Counted from the stretch's first letter, positions 17,482 to 28,276 are shown. The stretch is DNA of 64,000 nucleotides from Erythrobacter sp. SG61-1L (GCF_001305965.1 NZ_JXQC01000003.1:2167643-2231642); one strand, 5' to 3'. Notes: a model not told the origin generated them from the sequence alone. Program-made: numbers and translations.

Positions 17482-17874
17482 ATGGCCGAAAAGCGGATAA
17501 TCCACGGCTGGCTGCTCGATCCCGAGGCGCGGGAAAAGCTGCTGGCCCTCTGCCCGCCGCGCTACGGGCAGGTGATTGCCGAGCATGTGACCTACAAGCC
17601 CGGCCCGGAGGGGGCGCCCCTGCCGGATGCGACCGATTGCCTCGTCGTCGGCCGGACCGATGACGGGGAAGGCGTGGAAGCGCTGGTGGTTTCGATCTCC
17701 GGATCGACCGACCGGCCGCACGGCTCCACCTGGCACATCACCTGGTCGCTGGCTGAAGGGCGCCGGGCGAAGGAAAGCAATGCCGTGATCGCCGCACTCG
17801 GCTGGGAGGCCTTTGCCCAGCCCCATGCCATCACGCTGATCCCCGGCTGGTGGAAATGGATCGAGGGGCACTGA
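17482..17874 (+). CDS. Conserved hypothetical protein
   Basis: 130 aa soluble protein: AEKRIIHGWLLDPEAREKLL at the N-terminus, then RYGQVIAEHVTYKPG, and a C-terminus rich in Trp (GWWKWIEGH). HVTYK and STWHITWSL give a mixed alpha/beta pattern. It vaguely resembles small nucleic-acid-modifying or cyclic-phosphodiesterase-like proteins because of paired H-x-T motifs (HVT and HIT), but I would not assign a function. Start 17482 is chosen at MAEKR; the open frame extends upstream across a shadow region. Confidence 0.75.
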   Translation: MAEKRIIHGWLLDPEAREKLLALCPPRYGQVIAEHVTYKPGPEGAPLPDATDCLVVGRTDDGEGVEALVVSISGSTDRPHGSTWHITWSLAEGRRAKESNAVIAALGWEAFAQPHAITLIPGWWKWIEGH

Positions 17875-17943
17875 CTTCCGAGGAACCGGTTGGCGCGGCC
17901 CGCGTTCCCAACTCGCCATAATATGGGCCGACACAGGGAGAGC

Positions 17944-18462
17944 ATGATGGAACTCAGGGGCAGGCGCGTGGTCACGGGCCACGATGCGCAGGGCAATTCG
18001 GTAGTGATTTCAGACGGGCCGCCGCCCCAGAACCATCCCATGCAGGGCGAAGCGGTCGGCGCAGATTTCGTCGAGATCTGGAGCACGCCGCAAACCGTCC
18101 CCACACTTACCTCCCTGCCCGAGAGCGAGCCGAACGAACGGGTCTTCACCATCATGCCGCCCAGTGGCCATCTGATCCGGCAGATCGAGCTTTATCCCGC
18201 CAGCCAGGGCGGCAAGAAGACCGTGATGCACCGCACGCGCACGCTGGATTACGCGATGGTGATCGAGGGTGAAGTGGTGCTGCACCTGACCGATAGCGAA
18301 GTGGTGCTCGGCCCCGGTGAAATCGTGGTCCAGCGCGGGACCGACCATGCGTGGGAGAACCGCAGCGACAAAGTGACGCGCATGGTCTTCTTCCACATCG
18401 ACGCGGCATTTTCGGACGAATTGCTGGCGAAGCTGCCCCAACCGCTCGAATTGATGGAGTGA
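17944..18462 (+). CDS. Cupin-domain protein
   Basis: 172 aa protein with a single cupin. A 60-residue leader domain is followed by TVMHRTRTLDYAMVIEGEV (first cupin motif) and PGEIVVQRGTDHAWENRSD (second). GGGAGA precedes ATG 17944; the next codon is also ATG. It resembles cupins of ring-cleavage and salicylate-type clusters only at fold level. It sits beside the extradiol dioxygenase-like gene at 18494, but on the opposite strand and convergent. Confidence 0.88.
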   Translation: MMELRGRRVVTGHDAQGNSVVISDGPPPQNHPMQGEAVGADFVEIWSTPQTVPTLTSLPESEPNERVFTIMPPSGHLIRQIELYPASQGGKKTVMHRTRTLDYAMVIEGEVVLHLTDSEVVLGPGEIVVQRGTDHAWENRSDKVTRMVFFHIDAAFSDELLAKLPQPLELME

Positions 18463-18493
18463 GGCTGCGGCCTCTCTCTCACCCCTCCACCGC

Positions 18494-19282
18494 TCAGGGA
18501 AAACGGAAGGCGCTGACGGCGCTGTTCAGCACTACTTCGCCATAGTCGCGCGTGCCCGGTTCCCCGGATGCGCCGGCCGCCACCATCATCGGGATCAGAT
18601 GTTCCTCGCGCGGATGGCAAAAGCGGGCAAAGGGCGCTGCCTGCCAGCCGGTGAGCAGTTCCGCCCGCTCGCCCGCATCGGCTTCCGCTGCCTGTTCCAG
18701 CCATGTGTCGAATTCGCGCGATGGGGCTTCGGCCCGCGGATCGCCATAGGCGCGCATGTTGTGGAAGCTCATGCCCGACCCGATGATCAGCACGCCTTCC
18801 TCGCGCAGAGGCGCCAGTGCCTCGCCCGCGGCAAGGTGCAGGGCCGGGTCCAGACCCGCCGTCAGCGACATCTGCACGCAGGGAATATCCGCATCCGGGA
18901 ATGCCACCTTCATGGGCACGAACACCCCGTGGTCATAGCCGCGCGAGGGATGGATGCCTGCGGGCATGCCTGCCGCGCGGATCAGTTCCGCGCCTTTTTC
19001 CGCCAGCCAGGGCGCGCCCGGCGCGGGCCAGGTGAGCTTGTAGGTTTCCGGCGGGAAGCCGTAATAGTCATAGACCAGATCCGGTGCGGTCGCCCCGGTG
19101 AAGGCGAAGCCGCGTTCTTCCCAATGGCCCGAGATGATCAGGATCGCCTTGGGCCGTTCGGGCAGGCTGGCGGCCAGCCCTTTCAGATAGGCTTCCATCC
19201 CGCGCCAGGTGCCCTGCGGATCGGGCATGAAGAAGCACGGGCCGCCGCCATGCGGAATGTAGATGCTGGGCTGCACGGCCAT
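18494..19282 (-). CDS. DODA-type extradiol aromatic ring-opening dioxygenase
   Basis: 262 aa member of the LigB-type DOPA dioxygenase family (YgiD/DODA). Metal and catalytic residues appear as YIPHGGGP (His), ILIISGHWE (His), GYDHGVFVPM (catalytic His) and REEHLIPMM (His). This family uses Zn or Fe to open catechol rings and is distinct from the DesB-like pair upstream. Size is typical. The true substrate is unknown; 3,4-dihydroxyphenyl compounds are expected. Confidence 0.92.
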   Translation of the reverse strand: MAVQPSIYIPHGGGPCFFMPDPQGTWRGMEAYLKGLAASLPERPKAILIISGHWEERGFAFTGATAPDLVYDYYGFPPETYKLTWPAPGAPWLAEKGAELIRAAGMPAGIHPSRGYDHGVFVPMKVAFPDADIPCVQMSLTAGLDPALHLAAGEALAPLREEGVLIIGSGMSFHNMRAYGDPRAEAPSREFDTWLEQAAEADAGERAELLTGWQAAPFARFCHPREEHLIPMMVAAGASGEPGTRDYGEVVLNSAVSAFRFP

Positions 19283-19382
19283 TTGCGGAAATCCTTCGGG
19301 CTTCAGGAAAGCCGGAAGTGGCCCGCCGGCCGGGCGGCGTCAACCGGCATTCGCCCGATCCGCCCGGCCGGACGCTGCCCGT

Positions 19383-19784
19383 TCAGCCAGCGCGCAAGGC
19401 GGAACAGAGCCGATCGTCGTCACCCTTGGTGATCTCGATGCTCTGCCTCACGGATTTCTGCTGCTTTTCGGCGGATTCGGTTTCCTTGCGGCGCTTGAGT
19501 TCCTTGGCCGCGTAGATCATCCGGTCCAGCAGAGCGTCGGCCTTGCCCAGATGATCGAGCTTTTCGGCCAGCAGGCCGCAGCCTTCCTTCAGATCGGTCG
19601 TAGTGGCGATCTTCTTGTCGATTTCGGCGACGGCATCGGTTTCCTTCTTCGCTTCGGAGACCGAGAAATTGAATTCCTGCGCCATGGCCACGTCTTTCTG
19701 GCCGCTGACTTCCTTCTGCGCCGAAAGCGACGAGGCAAGGGCCAGAAAAGCGACCGGAACGAGTAATAGAGGCTTGCGGCTCAT
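19383..19784 (-). CDS. Small secreted helical protein, C-x57-C family (member A)
   Basis: 133 aa with a signal peptide (LLLVPVAFLALASSLSA). The mature part is one or two long amphipathic helices. Cysteines occur only in EGCGLLAEK and DRLCSALRAG, exactly 58 positions apart. The same spacing and similar local motifs (GCGLL, RLC) are found in four neighbouring-type proteins at 24409-26162. Probably a helical hairpin closed by a disulfide in the periplasm. The function is unknown. Confidence 0.8.
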   Translation of the reverse strand: MSRKPLLLVPVAFLALASSLSAQKEVSGQKDVAMAQEFNFSVSEAKKETDAVAEIDKKIATTTDLKEGCGLLAEKLDHLGKADALLDRMIYAAKELKRRKETESAEKQQKSVRQSIEITKGDDDRLCSALRAG

Positions 19785-19933
19785 CTGACATTTTCTCCCA
19801 TGTTTGATTTTGTCCGTATGATGCCGAAGGATAACCGGCCCGGCAAGGCGGCATAATTACGTGCTTGCATAAGAAGGCTGGCCAAGGCCCCGCTCGCCTG
19901 CCATGGCACCGGCACCCCCAGCAGGAGCAGAGC

Positions 19934-20242
19934 ATGTCCGGCAACGACGAAGACTATGTCTATGACGAGGAAAGCGGCGAATGGATGCCCGCTTCCGAAC
20001 TGGCCGCGAAACAGGCCGCGGCGGACACGGTGGAAGTGCGCGATGCAGTGGGCAATCTGCTGGCCGATGGCGATCAGGTGACCCTTATCAAGGACCTTGA
20101 GGTCAAGGGCGCCGGGCAGACGCTGAAGCAGGGCACGCTGATCAAGTCCATCCGCCTGACCGGCGATCCGCAGGAAATCGACTGCAAATATCCCGGCATC
20201 AAGGGCCTGGTGCTGCGCGCTGAGTTCGTGAAGAAGCGCTGA
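19934..20242 (+). CDS. PhnA/YjdM-like protein
   Basis: 102 aa. The N-terminal 35 residues are acidic (DEDYVYDEESGEWMPASE). The rest is the C-terminal PhnA domain: VRDAVGNLLADGDQVTLIKDLEVKGA, then KQGTLIKSIRL and ending LRAEFVKKR, an SH3-like beta fold. Enterobacterial PhnA has an extra zinc ribbon, which is absent here. AGGAG precedes ATG 19934. Despite its name the family is not shown to act on phosphonates. Confidence 0.9.
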   Translation: MSGNDEDYVYDEESGEWMPASELAAKQAAADTVEVRDAVGNLLADGDQVTLIKDLEVKGAGQTLKQGTLIKSIRLTGDPQEIDCKYPGIKGLVLRAEFVKKR

Positions 20243-20345
20243 TCTTCACCGCGTCACGCGCCCATCTTCAGCGTTTTCGATCAGTGTAAGCGGAGCAATG
20301 CGCTGGCTGTTGCGATCCATTCGCAATAATCTCGGACCATCGAGA

Positions 20346-20600
20346 ATGAAGAGACAGCCCATGCCCCGCGACCTGATCAAAACGCTGACCTATCTGTCCG
20401 TCCACCTGACCGTGGGCTTCACGGTCGCCTATGCCCTCACCGGCTCCATCGCCCTGGCGGGCGGCATTGCCCTGATCGAACCCTGCATCAACGCCGTGGC
20501 CTTCTATTTCCACGAACAGGCGTGGAAGAAGGCCGATGCCCGCAAGGCAGCCACGCCGGATGCAGCCCGCTTCGCTTCAGGCAACCTCCAGCCCGCTTGA
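20346..20600 (+). CDS. DUF2061 membrane protein
   Basis: 84 aa protein of the DUF2061 family: DLIKTLTYLSVHLTVGFTVAYALTG followed by LAGGIALIEPCINAVAFYFHEQAWKK, giving two membrane helices with the typical YxxHE turn at the end. Start 20346 has no clear ribosome binding site; ATG 20361 with GAAGAGA upstream is an alternative. Function unknown. Confidence 0.82.
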   Translation: MKRQPMPRDLIKTLTYLSVHLTVGFTVAYALTGSIALAGGIALIEPCINAVAFYFHEQAWKKADARKAATPDAARFASGNLQPA

Positions 20601-20602
20601 GG

Positions 20603-21034
20603 TTATTCAGACCCGGTGAAGGGATGAGCATCCGACCATGCGCAGCCATGGCGGGTTTCGCCGCCAAGGCTCAGCAGGGCGGAAAAGGGATAGACCCGGT
20701 CGCTCATACTATCGCCGCAGGGTGTGGCCGAGATCGACAGATCGAACGGCGCGCCATTCAATGTGCCGCTGAAGGAAATGCCGCCCCGCCCGGCAAAGCG
20801 CTTCACTTCCACTGCCTGCCCTTTCGGGTCTTCCGGCGTAGTATAGGTCAGCGCGCTGCCCTGCACCTGTCCGCCCCAGAATGGCTCGTTCCCGCCGAAC
20901 TGCAGCACTTCGGTTTCACCGATTTCGTGGAAGGGCTGATGATCCTCGGAATTTCCGGGCAAGCCATTGCCGGGGCCGGAGTGGCACGCGGCCAGAGCCA
21001 GCAGGCCGGAAATCGCAAACAGGGAACGCATCAT
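20603..21034 (-). CDS. Lipoprotein of the COG3650 type
   Basis: 143 aa with a lipoprotein signal (LLALAAC, lipid Cys at 17). The mature domain has the signature FGGNEPFWGGQV and LSISATPCGDSMSDRVYPF, and ends GCAW. Such domains occur in periplasmic lipoproteins that accompany HslJ/META-like folds. Its ATG overlaps the TGA of the upstream haem protein (ATGA), so the two are co-translated. Confidence 0.82.
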   Translation of the reverse strand: MMRSLFAISGLLALAACHSGPGNGLPGNSEDHQPFHEIGETEVLQFGGNEPFWGGQVQGSALTYTTPEDPKGQAVEVKRFAGRGGISFSGTLNGAPFDLSISATPCGDSMSDRVYPFSALLSLGGETRHGCAWSDAHPFTGSE

Positions 21035-21675
21035 TTCACCTCAAAGGCACTCGCGGGCCAGCTCACCAGCATGGCCCCGCGCATGTCGCCCGGCGCGAAG
21101 CCGGTCGCCCGGTCCGCCGGATAGAGCGCGTGGAGCAGCTCGGCAATGTCCGGGCTGACATTGGTGCCGTGGCAAGTGGAACAGGGCTTGTCCTGCATCG
21201 GGATGGCGCGCAGCACATTGATCCGCTGCCCCTCCCCCGTGCCGCTGCGCCACAGGGTGGCGGCGGGCTTGCCGTCCACCATCGGCGCGGCGGCCAGCTT
21301 TGCGTAATGCGGGCGCAGTTCCTCGCTCAGCCCGCCTGCGGGATTGCGGTTACGTTCGGCCACGCGGCTGACCTGCGCGCCGCTGGCGGCGGATTCCTCG
21401 GCGGCGATCTTCGGCGCGGCTTGCTTGCACACGCCGATGGCCTGCACTGGCCCGCCCGCCTGCAAGGCTGCGGCAAGCTGTGCCTGCAACTTGCCCTGAA
21501 AGCTTTGCGCCACCTGTGCGGACCGTTCCATCACCGCCGCCTCGTCAATAACGGTATCGGGGGCAGCATCGGATACCGCCTGCGCAGCACCGCCCTGCGG
21601 CCCACTGGCGCATGCGGCCAGCATCAGCAAAAGCGCGGGCGCAATGGCCCCCGGCTTCATCGCATCAAGTCCCAT
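21031..21675 (-). CDS. c-type haem family protein (DUF3365), lipoprotein
   Basis: 214 aa. A lipoprotein signal (LLLMLAAC) is followed by a helical region and then the DUF3365 core: QAIGVCKQAAP, SRVAERNRNPAGGL and the haem-binding motif CSTCHG. GGAGG seven bases before ATG 21675 supports the longer start. DUF3365 domains bind c-type haem and often sense redox or gas signals. It is first in a two-gene unit with the COG3650 lipoprotein. Confidence 0.9.
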   Translation of the reverse strand: MGLDAMKPGAIAPALLLMLAACASGPQGGAAQAVSDAAPDTVIDEAAVMERSAQVAQSFQGKLQAQLAAALQAGGPVQAIGVCKQAAPKIAAEESAASGAQVSRVAERNRNPAGGLSEELRPHYAKLAAAPMVDGKPAATLWRSGTGEGQRINVLRAIPMQDKPCSTCHGTNVSPDIAELLHALYPADRATGFAPGDMRGAMLVSWPASAFEVK

Positions 21676-21726
21676 TTCAAGGCCTCCTTCGTGCGAACAT
21701 CCCGCCAGCCATGACGCCGAATGCTG

Positions 21727-22266
21727 TCACTGGCCAGCCCCCATCGCAGCCATCCGGCAACCAGGGCCGGAACGGGAAGGAAAGGTGACACGATCCAGCC
21801 CGCGAAACGCGCTGTCCCTGCCCTGCCCCGGGCCAGCGCCAGCCAGCCCCAGCCAGGGCCGCGCGACCAGCCGCAGCAGCGCAGTAGCGCCCGGTTTCCG
21901 GGCGATTGCGGTAAAGCGCCCGCGATAGAGCACCGGCTTGAGCGCGCCATGGAAAGCGCGATATTCCAGCTCATAGCCTGTGACTTTCCGCGAACGGTGC
22001 GTATCGCCCCTGGCCCTGCCCATGGCGACATCCCACGCCACCGCAAAACTCTCCGCCCCGCGCCGCCCACGCAGGCGATAGGCCGTTTCCCGAGCCATCC
22101 CCACCAGCCGCGCCGCTTCGGAGACGGAACGCGTCTGCGCCAGATAGCCCAGAAACGCCGCCTGCCTGCCCGGCGTCCACCCATCGGCACGGGCGCGCAG
22201 CGGAACAGGAACGAAAGCCGGCACATAGCGGCGCGGGCGGCGAGTGGATTTGGCGAGGTGAGTCAT
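21727..22266 (-). CDS. Helix-turn-helix protein, terminase-small-subunit-like
   Basis: 179 aa. The helix-turn-helix is at about residues 28-68 (WTPGRQAAFLGYLAQTRSVSEAARLVGMARETAYRLRGR), close to the resolvase/terminase-small-subunit-type fold that reads KQ..FL..LA..G.V..AA..VG. The C-terminal part is Arg/Gly/Ala-rich. No large terminase or phage genes are adjacent, so it is probably a host regulator. It is the last gene before the AT-rich island. Confidence 0.75.
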   Translation of the reverse strand: MTHLAKSTRRPRRYVPAFVPVPLRARADGWTPGRQAAFLGYLAQTRSVSEAARLVGMARETAYRLRGRRGAESFAVAWDVAMGRARGDTHRSRKVTGYELEYRAFHGALKPVLYRGRFTAIARKPGATALLRLVARPWLGLAGAGPGQGRDSAFRGLDRVTFPSRSGPGCRMAAMGAGQ

Positions 22267-22450
22267 CCGGCAGGATAAGCCACAGGATGGGGTGTGTAGG
22301 AAAGGTGTTTGAAGGCAGGCGTTAAGCCTTTTGACGCGCGAACACGCACCCAGCGCGCCCTCAAAAAGTACGTAACCAAAAATACAAAATTCAACTTATG
22401 ATTTAAAATTTATATGAATATGTTTTTCGATACAATATAAATATATATGC

Positions 22451-23353
22451 CTAAAATTCTTTTGAACCTACATTTTTAAGGTCGGCTGTTTTGAGAAATT
22501 CCAAGGCAGAACGAGCCGCATTTTGAACCGCAACCTTACGCCAGTCATGCGTAGCCGCTCCAGACGGAGCCTTGAAAGCCGCATAGTCAGAAATGCCTCT
22601 AAAAACGATCGCATCTGTGATAAAACGACCCACCGACGCGCACTCCTCTACGACCGAATAAAAGCCCAGACTCTCCATATCCAGAGCATAGGCTTTCCCC
22701 TCAGATTTCAATATTCCATCCCTATAGCTAACGCTATCCAACACTAAATCCCATGAAAATATTTGCTCGCAATGAACTTTACACGACCTATTGGAAGACC
22801 CCTTTGATCCCGGAACATTATTTAATATAATATCTTCTATTTCTGGAGAAGAAAGGTCGCACTTCAGCGATTTCGCGGATTTCTGAACCAACTGCCGCGT
22901 CCGCGGAGAAATGCTCGGTAAATCAGGCGATTGAACGCGAAGCGCGAACTTTTTATCATACTCAGCGTACGATGGATCATCTTGCGCATCCGCGAGGTCA
23001 CAAATTTTCTGAAATGCCCTGCTGCGCAACCCGTCCGCAATAACCACGTCACCCAACCTGACATGCTTTGGCTGTAACGAAGCCGCTATGCCGATAAAAA
23101 TCAATACATCAGGCTCATATTCCGCAAGAATTGCAGCAGTCGCCGCGGCAGACCATGTGTTAGCCATAGCCTTGCAATGCCTGATAGAGAATTTTCCTTC
23201 TATTTCGGCATCAGATCTATCTATTATCCCAAATCTTTCCGAAGATCCTTTTGGCCCAGGTGTCAAATATTCACTGAACACCTCGATAACTGAATTAAAT
23301 TCTTCTGGAAGAGCTACGAGAATAGAGAAGCTCTTCTTTGCTAGTTGCTCCAT
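22451..23353 (-). CDS. Nucleoside-phosphorylase-fold protein (MTAN/PNP-like)
   Basis: 300 aa with the fold of MTA/SAH nucleosidases. FSILVALPEEFNSV opens the first strand and carries the N-terminal Glu. FIGIAASL and RLGDVVIADGL match the glycine-rich and strand motifs of the family. KAYALDMESLGFYSV supplies the MES nucleoside-binding segment, and FRGISDYA the catalytic Asp. So the active site looks intact. A 90-residue insertion sits between GDVVIADG and MES. The open frame runs 43 codons further upstream, but the conserved strand starts at ATG 23353. AT-rich codon use. Proteins of this fold also serve as nucleotide-degrading effectors in anti-phage systems; that role is only a possibility here. 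Confidence 0.85.
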   Translation of the reverse strand: MEQLAKKSFSILVALPEEFNSVIEVFSEYLTPGPKGSSERFGIIDRSDAEIEGKFSIRHCKAMANTWSAAATAAILAEYEPDVLIFIGIAASLQPKHVRLGDVVIADGLRSRAFQKICDLADAQDDPSYAEYDKKFALRVQSPDLPSISPRTRQLVQKSAKSLKCDLSSPEIEDIILNNVPGSKGSSNRSCKVHCEQIFSWDLVLDSVSYRDGILKSEGKAYALDMESLGFYSVVEECASVGRFITDAIVFRGISDYAAFKAPSGAATHDWRKVAVQNAARSALEFLKTADLKNVGSKEF

Positions 23354-23702
23354 CCCCGTCCACACCCCTGAAAGAAATAGAGAAAATACCAATTTCCGAA
23401 AGATACTCTCGAGAATAATCCTGATCAACCAAGCCAAGAATGCTCTTCGCATTGAAAATAGGCTCATCAGAACCCAATTCAAACGTCAAGCAGCCATATC
23501 CACCACCGCAAATGTAGCAGGACACGTTCAAATTTGACTCAATCAACCTCTTAGACCCAAGTATAATATTAACAGAAAATCTATTAATAGTTTTATCACT
23601 TAGGAAAATAGCGGTACTTTTCTTTCTAAAGAATTTCTCACGCCTGCTTTGCTTCGCAGCGAGAACGACACGAAAAGCTCGGTCTAAATCATTGAGAGGC
23701 AT
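23295..23702 (-). CDS. Unknown protein overlapping the nucleoside-phosphorylase-like gene
   Basis: 135 aa, AT-rich. N-terminal basic helix (AKQSRREKFFRKKSTAIF), then NRFSVNIILGSKRL and a segment with two Cys and Gly-rich turn (SCYICGGGYGCLTFELG), then acidic and Ser-rich. No family is recognised. Its 3' end overlaps the next gene's start by 59 bases in another frame, which strongly suggests a functional pair: sensor or regulator first, enzyme second. Confidence 0.7.
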   Translation of the reverse strand: MPLNDLDRAFRVVLAAKQSRREKFFRKKSTAIFLSDKTINRFSVNIILGSKRLIESNLNVSCYICGGGYGCLTFELGSDEPIFNAKSILGLVDQDYSREYLSEIGIFSISFRGVDGDGATSKEELLYSRSSSRRI

Positions 23703-23952
23703 CAGTCTGACCTCATCAAAAGTTTCGTTAGCCTTGAATCAATTTTTCACTCAAACGTCAAGAATGGAGGAAAATTTTCCACCGCCATAAAATATCTTAT
23801 AAATTCATGGACTTAAATAGTGGTGACATTGACGCCCAAGTTTTAGCCATGTCGAATAAGTCCAGGTTACATATTTTCACGATAATTAAGTGCTAACGGA
23901 AAAAATTTACGGGAAACTCGTTGTCGAGCATTCATGACGGCTATTCGACACC

Positions 23953-24330
23953 TCACCCCGCCCCGGCAGCGTCCCAATATAACGCCAGCGCCGCCACGCT
24001 CACCACCACCCAGTTGAAGCCCAGAGCCAGCACAGTGAATATCCTCCAGCCATTTCCTGCGCCGGCCATGCCTCGCCGGAAGGTCCAGCGGCCAATGGCG
24101 TAGGTCAGCAGTCCGCAGGCGATGATGTTGATCGCCGGGTGAGTGGTCAGCAGACTGAAGAACATCACCGGCAACGCAAAGATCTGGAGCAACCACGCAG
24201 CGGCAAACCACACGATGGGCAACGGACGATAGGTGCCTTCAGGCAGGAAGCTGCCGATGTCGCTGGAACGCACGCCATATTCGGGCGGGCCGTAATCCTC
24301 TTCACCTTCGTAAACCTTGCGCGCCATCAC
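23953..24330 (-). CDS. Small membrane protein
   Basis: 125 aa. The N-terminal 35 residues are hydrophilic (GEEDYGPPEYGVRSSDIGSF). Three membrane segments follow: WFAAAWLLQIFALPVMFFSLL, INIIACGLLTYAIGRW and IFTVLALGFNWVVVSVAALALYW. Start ATG 24330 or 24327. It stands alone between the AT-rich island and the small secreted protein cluster, with the host's normal GC content. Function unknown. Confidence 0.75.
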   Translation of the reverse strand: MMARKVYEGEEDYGPPEYGVRSSDIGSFLPEGTYRPLPIVWFAAAWLLQIFALPVMFFSLLTTHPAINIIACGLLTYAIGRWTFRRGMAGAGNGWRIFTVLALGFNWVVVSVAALALYWDAAGAG

Positions 24331-24408
24331 CGCCCCCCCCTGCTGCCCCAGACGATGCCAGAGCGCGCGCGGGGTGCAATTACGCAGACCTACTGGGTCG
24401 TGGATTCC

Positions 24409-24792
24409 CTACCGATCAGCGCACAACCTCGCGTAATCGTCGCGCGAGGTGTTCAAATCCTCGATCAGATTGTTGTAATCCGTGACGGAGGAATTGTAGG
24501 CATCCACATCGCCCAGCTGGTCCAGATATCCGAGCATGTTCTTGAGGATGCGCTGCATTTCCTCGAGCCGGTAGATCACGCTGCTGAGCAGGCCGCAGCC
24601 CACGGTGAAATCCTGCTCCACCCGCATCCGGCTGCGCAGGCTTTCAAGCTCGCTGAAGTTCCGGGCGAGTTCCCTGGACGCGGAATTATACTGCTGGACG
24701 TAGAAGCTCTCCCCCTGCGCGGCGGCTGGCTGGGCCCCGGCCATGAGGAACAGCGGCGAGAGCGGCAGGAAAATTGCGGCCAGTCGGCGCAT
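24409..24792 (-). CDS. Small secreted helical protein, C-x57-C family (member B)
   Basis: 127 aa with a signal peptide (FLPLSPLFLMAGAQPAAAQ). The mature region is helical with two cysteines: TVGCGLLSSV and YARLCADR, 58 positions apart. GCGLL and RLC match member A at 19383. It is last in a row of four family genes on the minus strand. The start is placed at 24792, before MRRLAAIF. Function unknown; likely periplasmic with one disulfide. Confidence 0.8.
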   Translation of the reverse strand: MRRLAAIFLPLSPLFLMAGAQPAAAQGESFYVQQYNSASRELARNFSELESLRSRMRVEQDFTVGCGLLSSVIYRLEEMQRILKNMLGYLDQLGDVDAYNSSVTDYNNLIEDLNTSRDDYARLCADR

Positions 24793-24865
24793 AGGGGGCT
24801 TTCGCGAAGTATCTCGCATGCTTGTGCCGGGCACGATGGCGCGGGGCAAGCGGGACCTTGTGCCG

Positions 24866-25246
24866 TCACTCCCAGCTCGGCTCGCCGCCGCAAACGTCTC
24901 GGTGCATCTTGGTGTACCGCTCATCCGCCGAAACGAACTGGGCGAGATCGCGGGTGGCTTCGTCGCCGGTCAACCAGTCGCCATTCTCTTCGGCCAGCTT
25001 CTTTGCTTCCGTCACCGTGACCTTGGCGAAACGCGTATAGCCGATGGTGTCGCGCAGATGCGCGCATGCCGTCTCCACATTGGGAGATTCGCGCATCAGC
25101 GCCTCTGACTGCTTGAGAAGGGTGAGGTAGCGATCCCGCCGGGCGACCAGTTCGTTATATTCCTCATGCCAGTCCCGCGCATGGGCCACGGCAGGCATGG
25201 CTGCGCACAGGATGGTGGCAAGCGTTGCGAGGCGGGAGGCTTTCAT
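24866..25246 (-). CDS. Small secreted helical protein, C-x57-C family (member C)
   Basis: 126 aa. Signal peptide LATLATILCAAMPAVAHA, then helices with NVETACAHLRDT and HRDVCGGEPSWE; these two mature-region cysteines are 58 positions apart. The start ATG 25246 has GGAG eight bases before it, and lies 13 bases after the stop of member D, so C and D are likely one transcript. Weak identity to the others apart from cysteine spacing and helix periodicity. Confidence 0.8.
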   Translation of the reverse strand: MKASRLATLATILCAAMPAVAHARDWHEEYNELVARRDRYLTLLKQSEALMRESPNVETACAHLRDTIGYTRFAKVTVTEAKKLAEENGDWLTGDEATRDLAQFVSADERYTKMHRDVCGGEPSWE

Positions 25247-25259
25247 CGGAACGCTCCGT

Positions 25260-25640
25260 TCAGCGGCAGGTCTTGTTCCGCAGCTCGATGATGCGGTCCA
25301 TCTGGTCTTCCATCTCTTCATTGGCGTTCCACGCCTGATCGTAGGCCTGCTGATCGTCATAGGCGGTGGCGCTCTGCATCATCAGGGAAAGGGAGGCGAG
25401 CGCATCCCAGCCGTAGTCGAGCATAGTCTCGATATGCTGGCAGACTTCCTCCTTGGTGGGCGCGGCGCGCATCAGCTCCACCTCGCGCAACATCCCCGCC
25501 CTATCGGCCTTCACATCCTCCAGCCGGCGATTGTAGCCGTCGATCGCGGCATCGCTCATTTCCCCCGCCTGGGCGGTGCCTCCCAGTGCGGTGAGCGCAA
25601 GGGCAGTGGCCGCGCCGAACAGGGCCGGGAATTTCGTCAT
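25260..25640 (-). CDS. Small secreted helical protein, C-x57-C family (member D)
   Basis: 126 aa. The signal peptide (FPALFGAATALALTALGGTAQA) is identical at the DNA level to that of member E except for one base. The mature part has EEVCQHIETM and NKTCR, cysteines 58 positions apart, with helical heptad patterns. About half the mature residues match member E (for example ELMRAAPT and FDALASL versus WDALASL). Paralogue from tandem duplication. Confidence 0.82.
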   Translation of the reverse strand: MTKFPALFGAATALALTALGGTAQAGEMSDAAIDGYNRRLEDVKADRAGMLREVELMRAAPTKEEVCQHIETMLDYGWDALASLSLMMQSATAYDDQQAYDQAWNANEEMEDQMDRIIELRNKTCR

Positions 25641-25738
25641 GCAGATGCTCCGAAAAGCAAAGGTGGAAAGCGAATCCCGGCAGGACGCCGGATGCCACGG
25701 GATGCGGCATCCGGCCGGTCAGCGTCAATCGTGTTCGC
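25576..25738. repeat. Direct repeat, copy 1 (leader and signal peptide of member D)
   Basis: 163 bases repeated at 26098-26260 with one visible mismatch (offset 522). It covers the signal-peptide codons, the leader with the inverted repeat GCCGGATGCC...GGCATCCGGC, and a short copy of the 3' end of thiC including its stop (GAACACGATTGA in minus orientation). This shows that the duplication broke inside thiC's last codons. Confidence 0.9.
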
Positions 25739-26097
25739 CAGGCCCGTCACCGAATGCCCTCCACCTGCCGATGTCCGCAGGCGTTCAGGAGCAGCGCTGA
25801 TCCCTGAGTGCGCGGACCTTGGCGAGTTGGCTTTCCAGCTCTTCGAAAGCCTGCTGCGCGCTGTCATAGCTGGACTGATCGTCGGAGCTGGAGGCGAGCT
25901 GCTTCATCATATTGAGCGAGGCCAACGCGTCGAAGCCCAGCTCGCGGATGTTCTCGATATGCTGGCATTGCTCCGCCGTGGTCGGCGCAGCACGCATCAG
26001 TTCCAGTTCGCGCTGCATCTGCTGCTTGTCGGCATTCGCCGTGTCCGCAAGGCGATTATAAGCCTCGATCGAGGCGTCGCTCATTTCAGCCTGGGCC

Positions 26098-28276
<2,179 letters not shown>

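Larger units (their letters stand above)
22365..23760. other. AT-rich genomic island with two genes
   Basis: Base composition drops abruptly to AT-rich around 22365 and returns to the GC-rich norm after about 23900. The stretch holds the two genes at 22451-23353 and 23295-23702. No integrase, tRNA or flanking direct repeat is seen, so the way it arrived is unknown; the composition alone argues for horizontal transfer. Confidence 0.7.

Noticed and set aside
22451-23702. Full Detocs-type defence system
   Set aside because: Only a PNP-fold protein is seen; the kinase-like sensor and receiver protein of Detocs are absent, so the name cannot be used.
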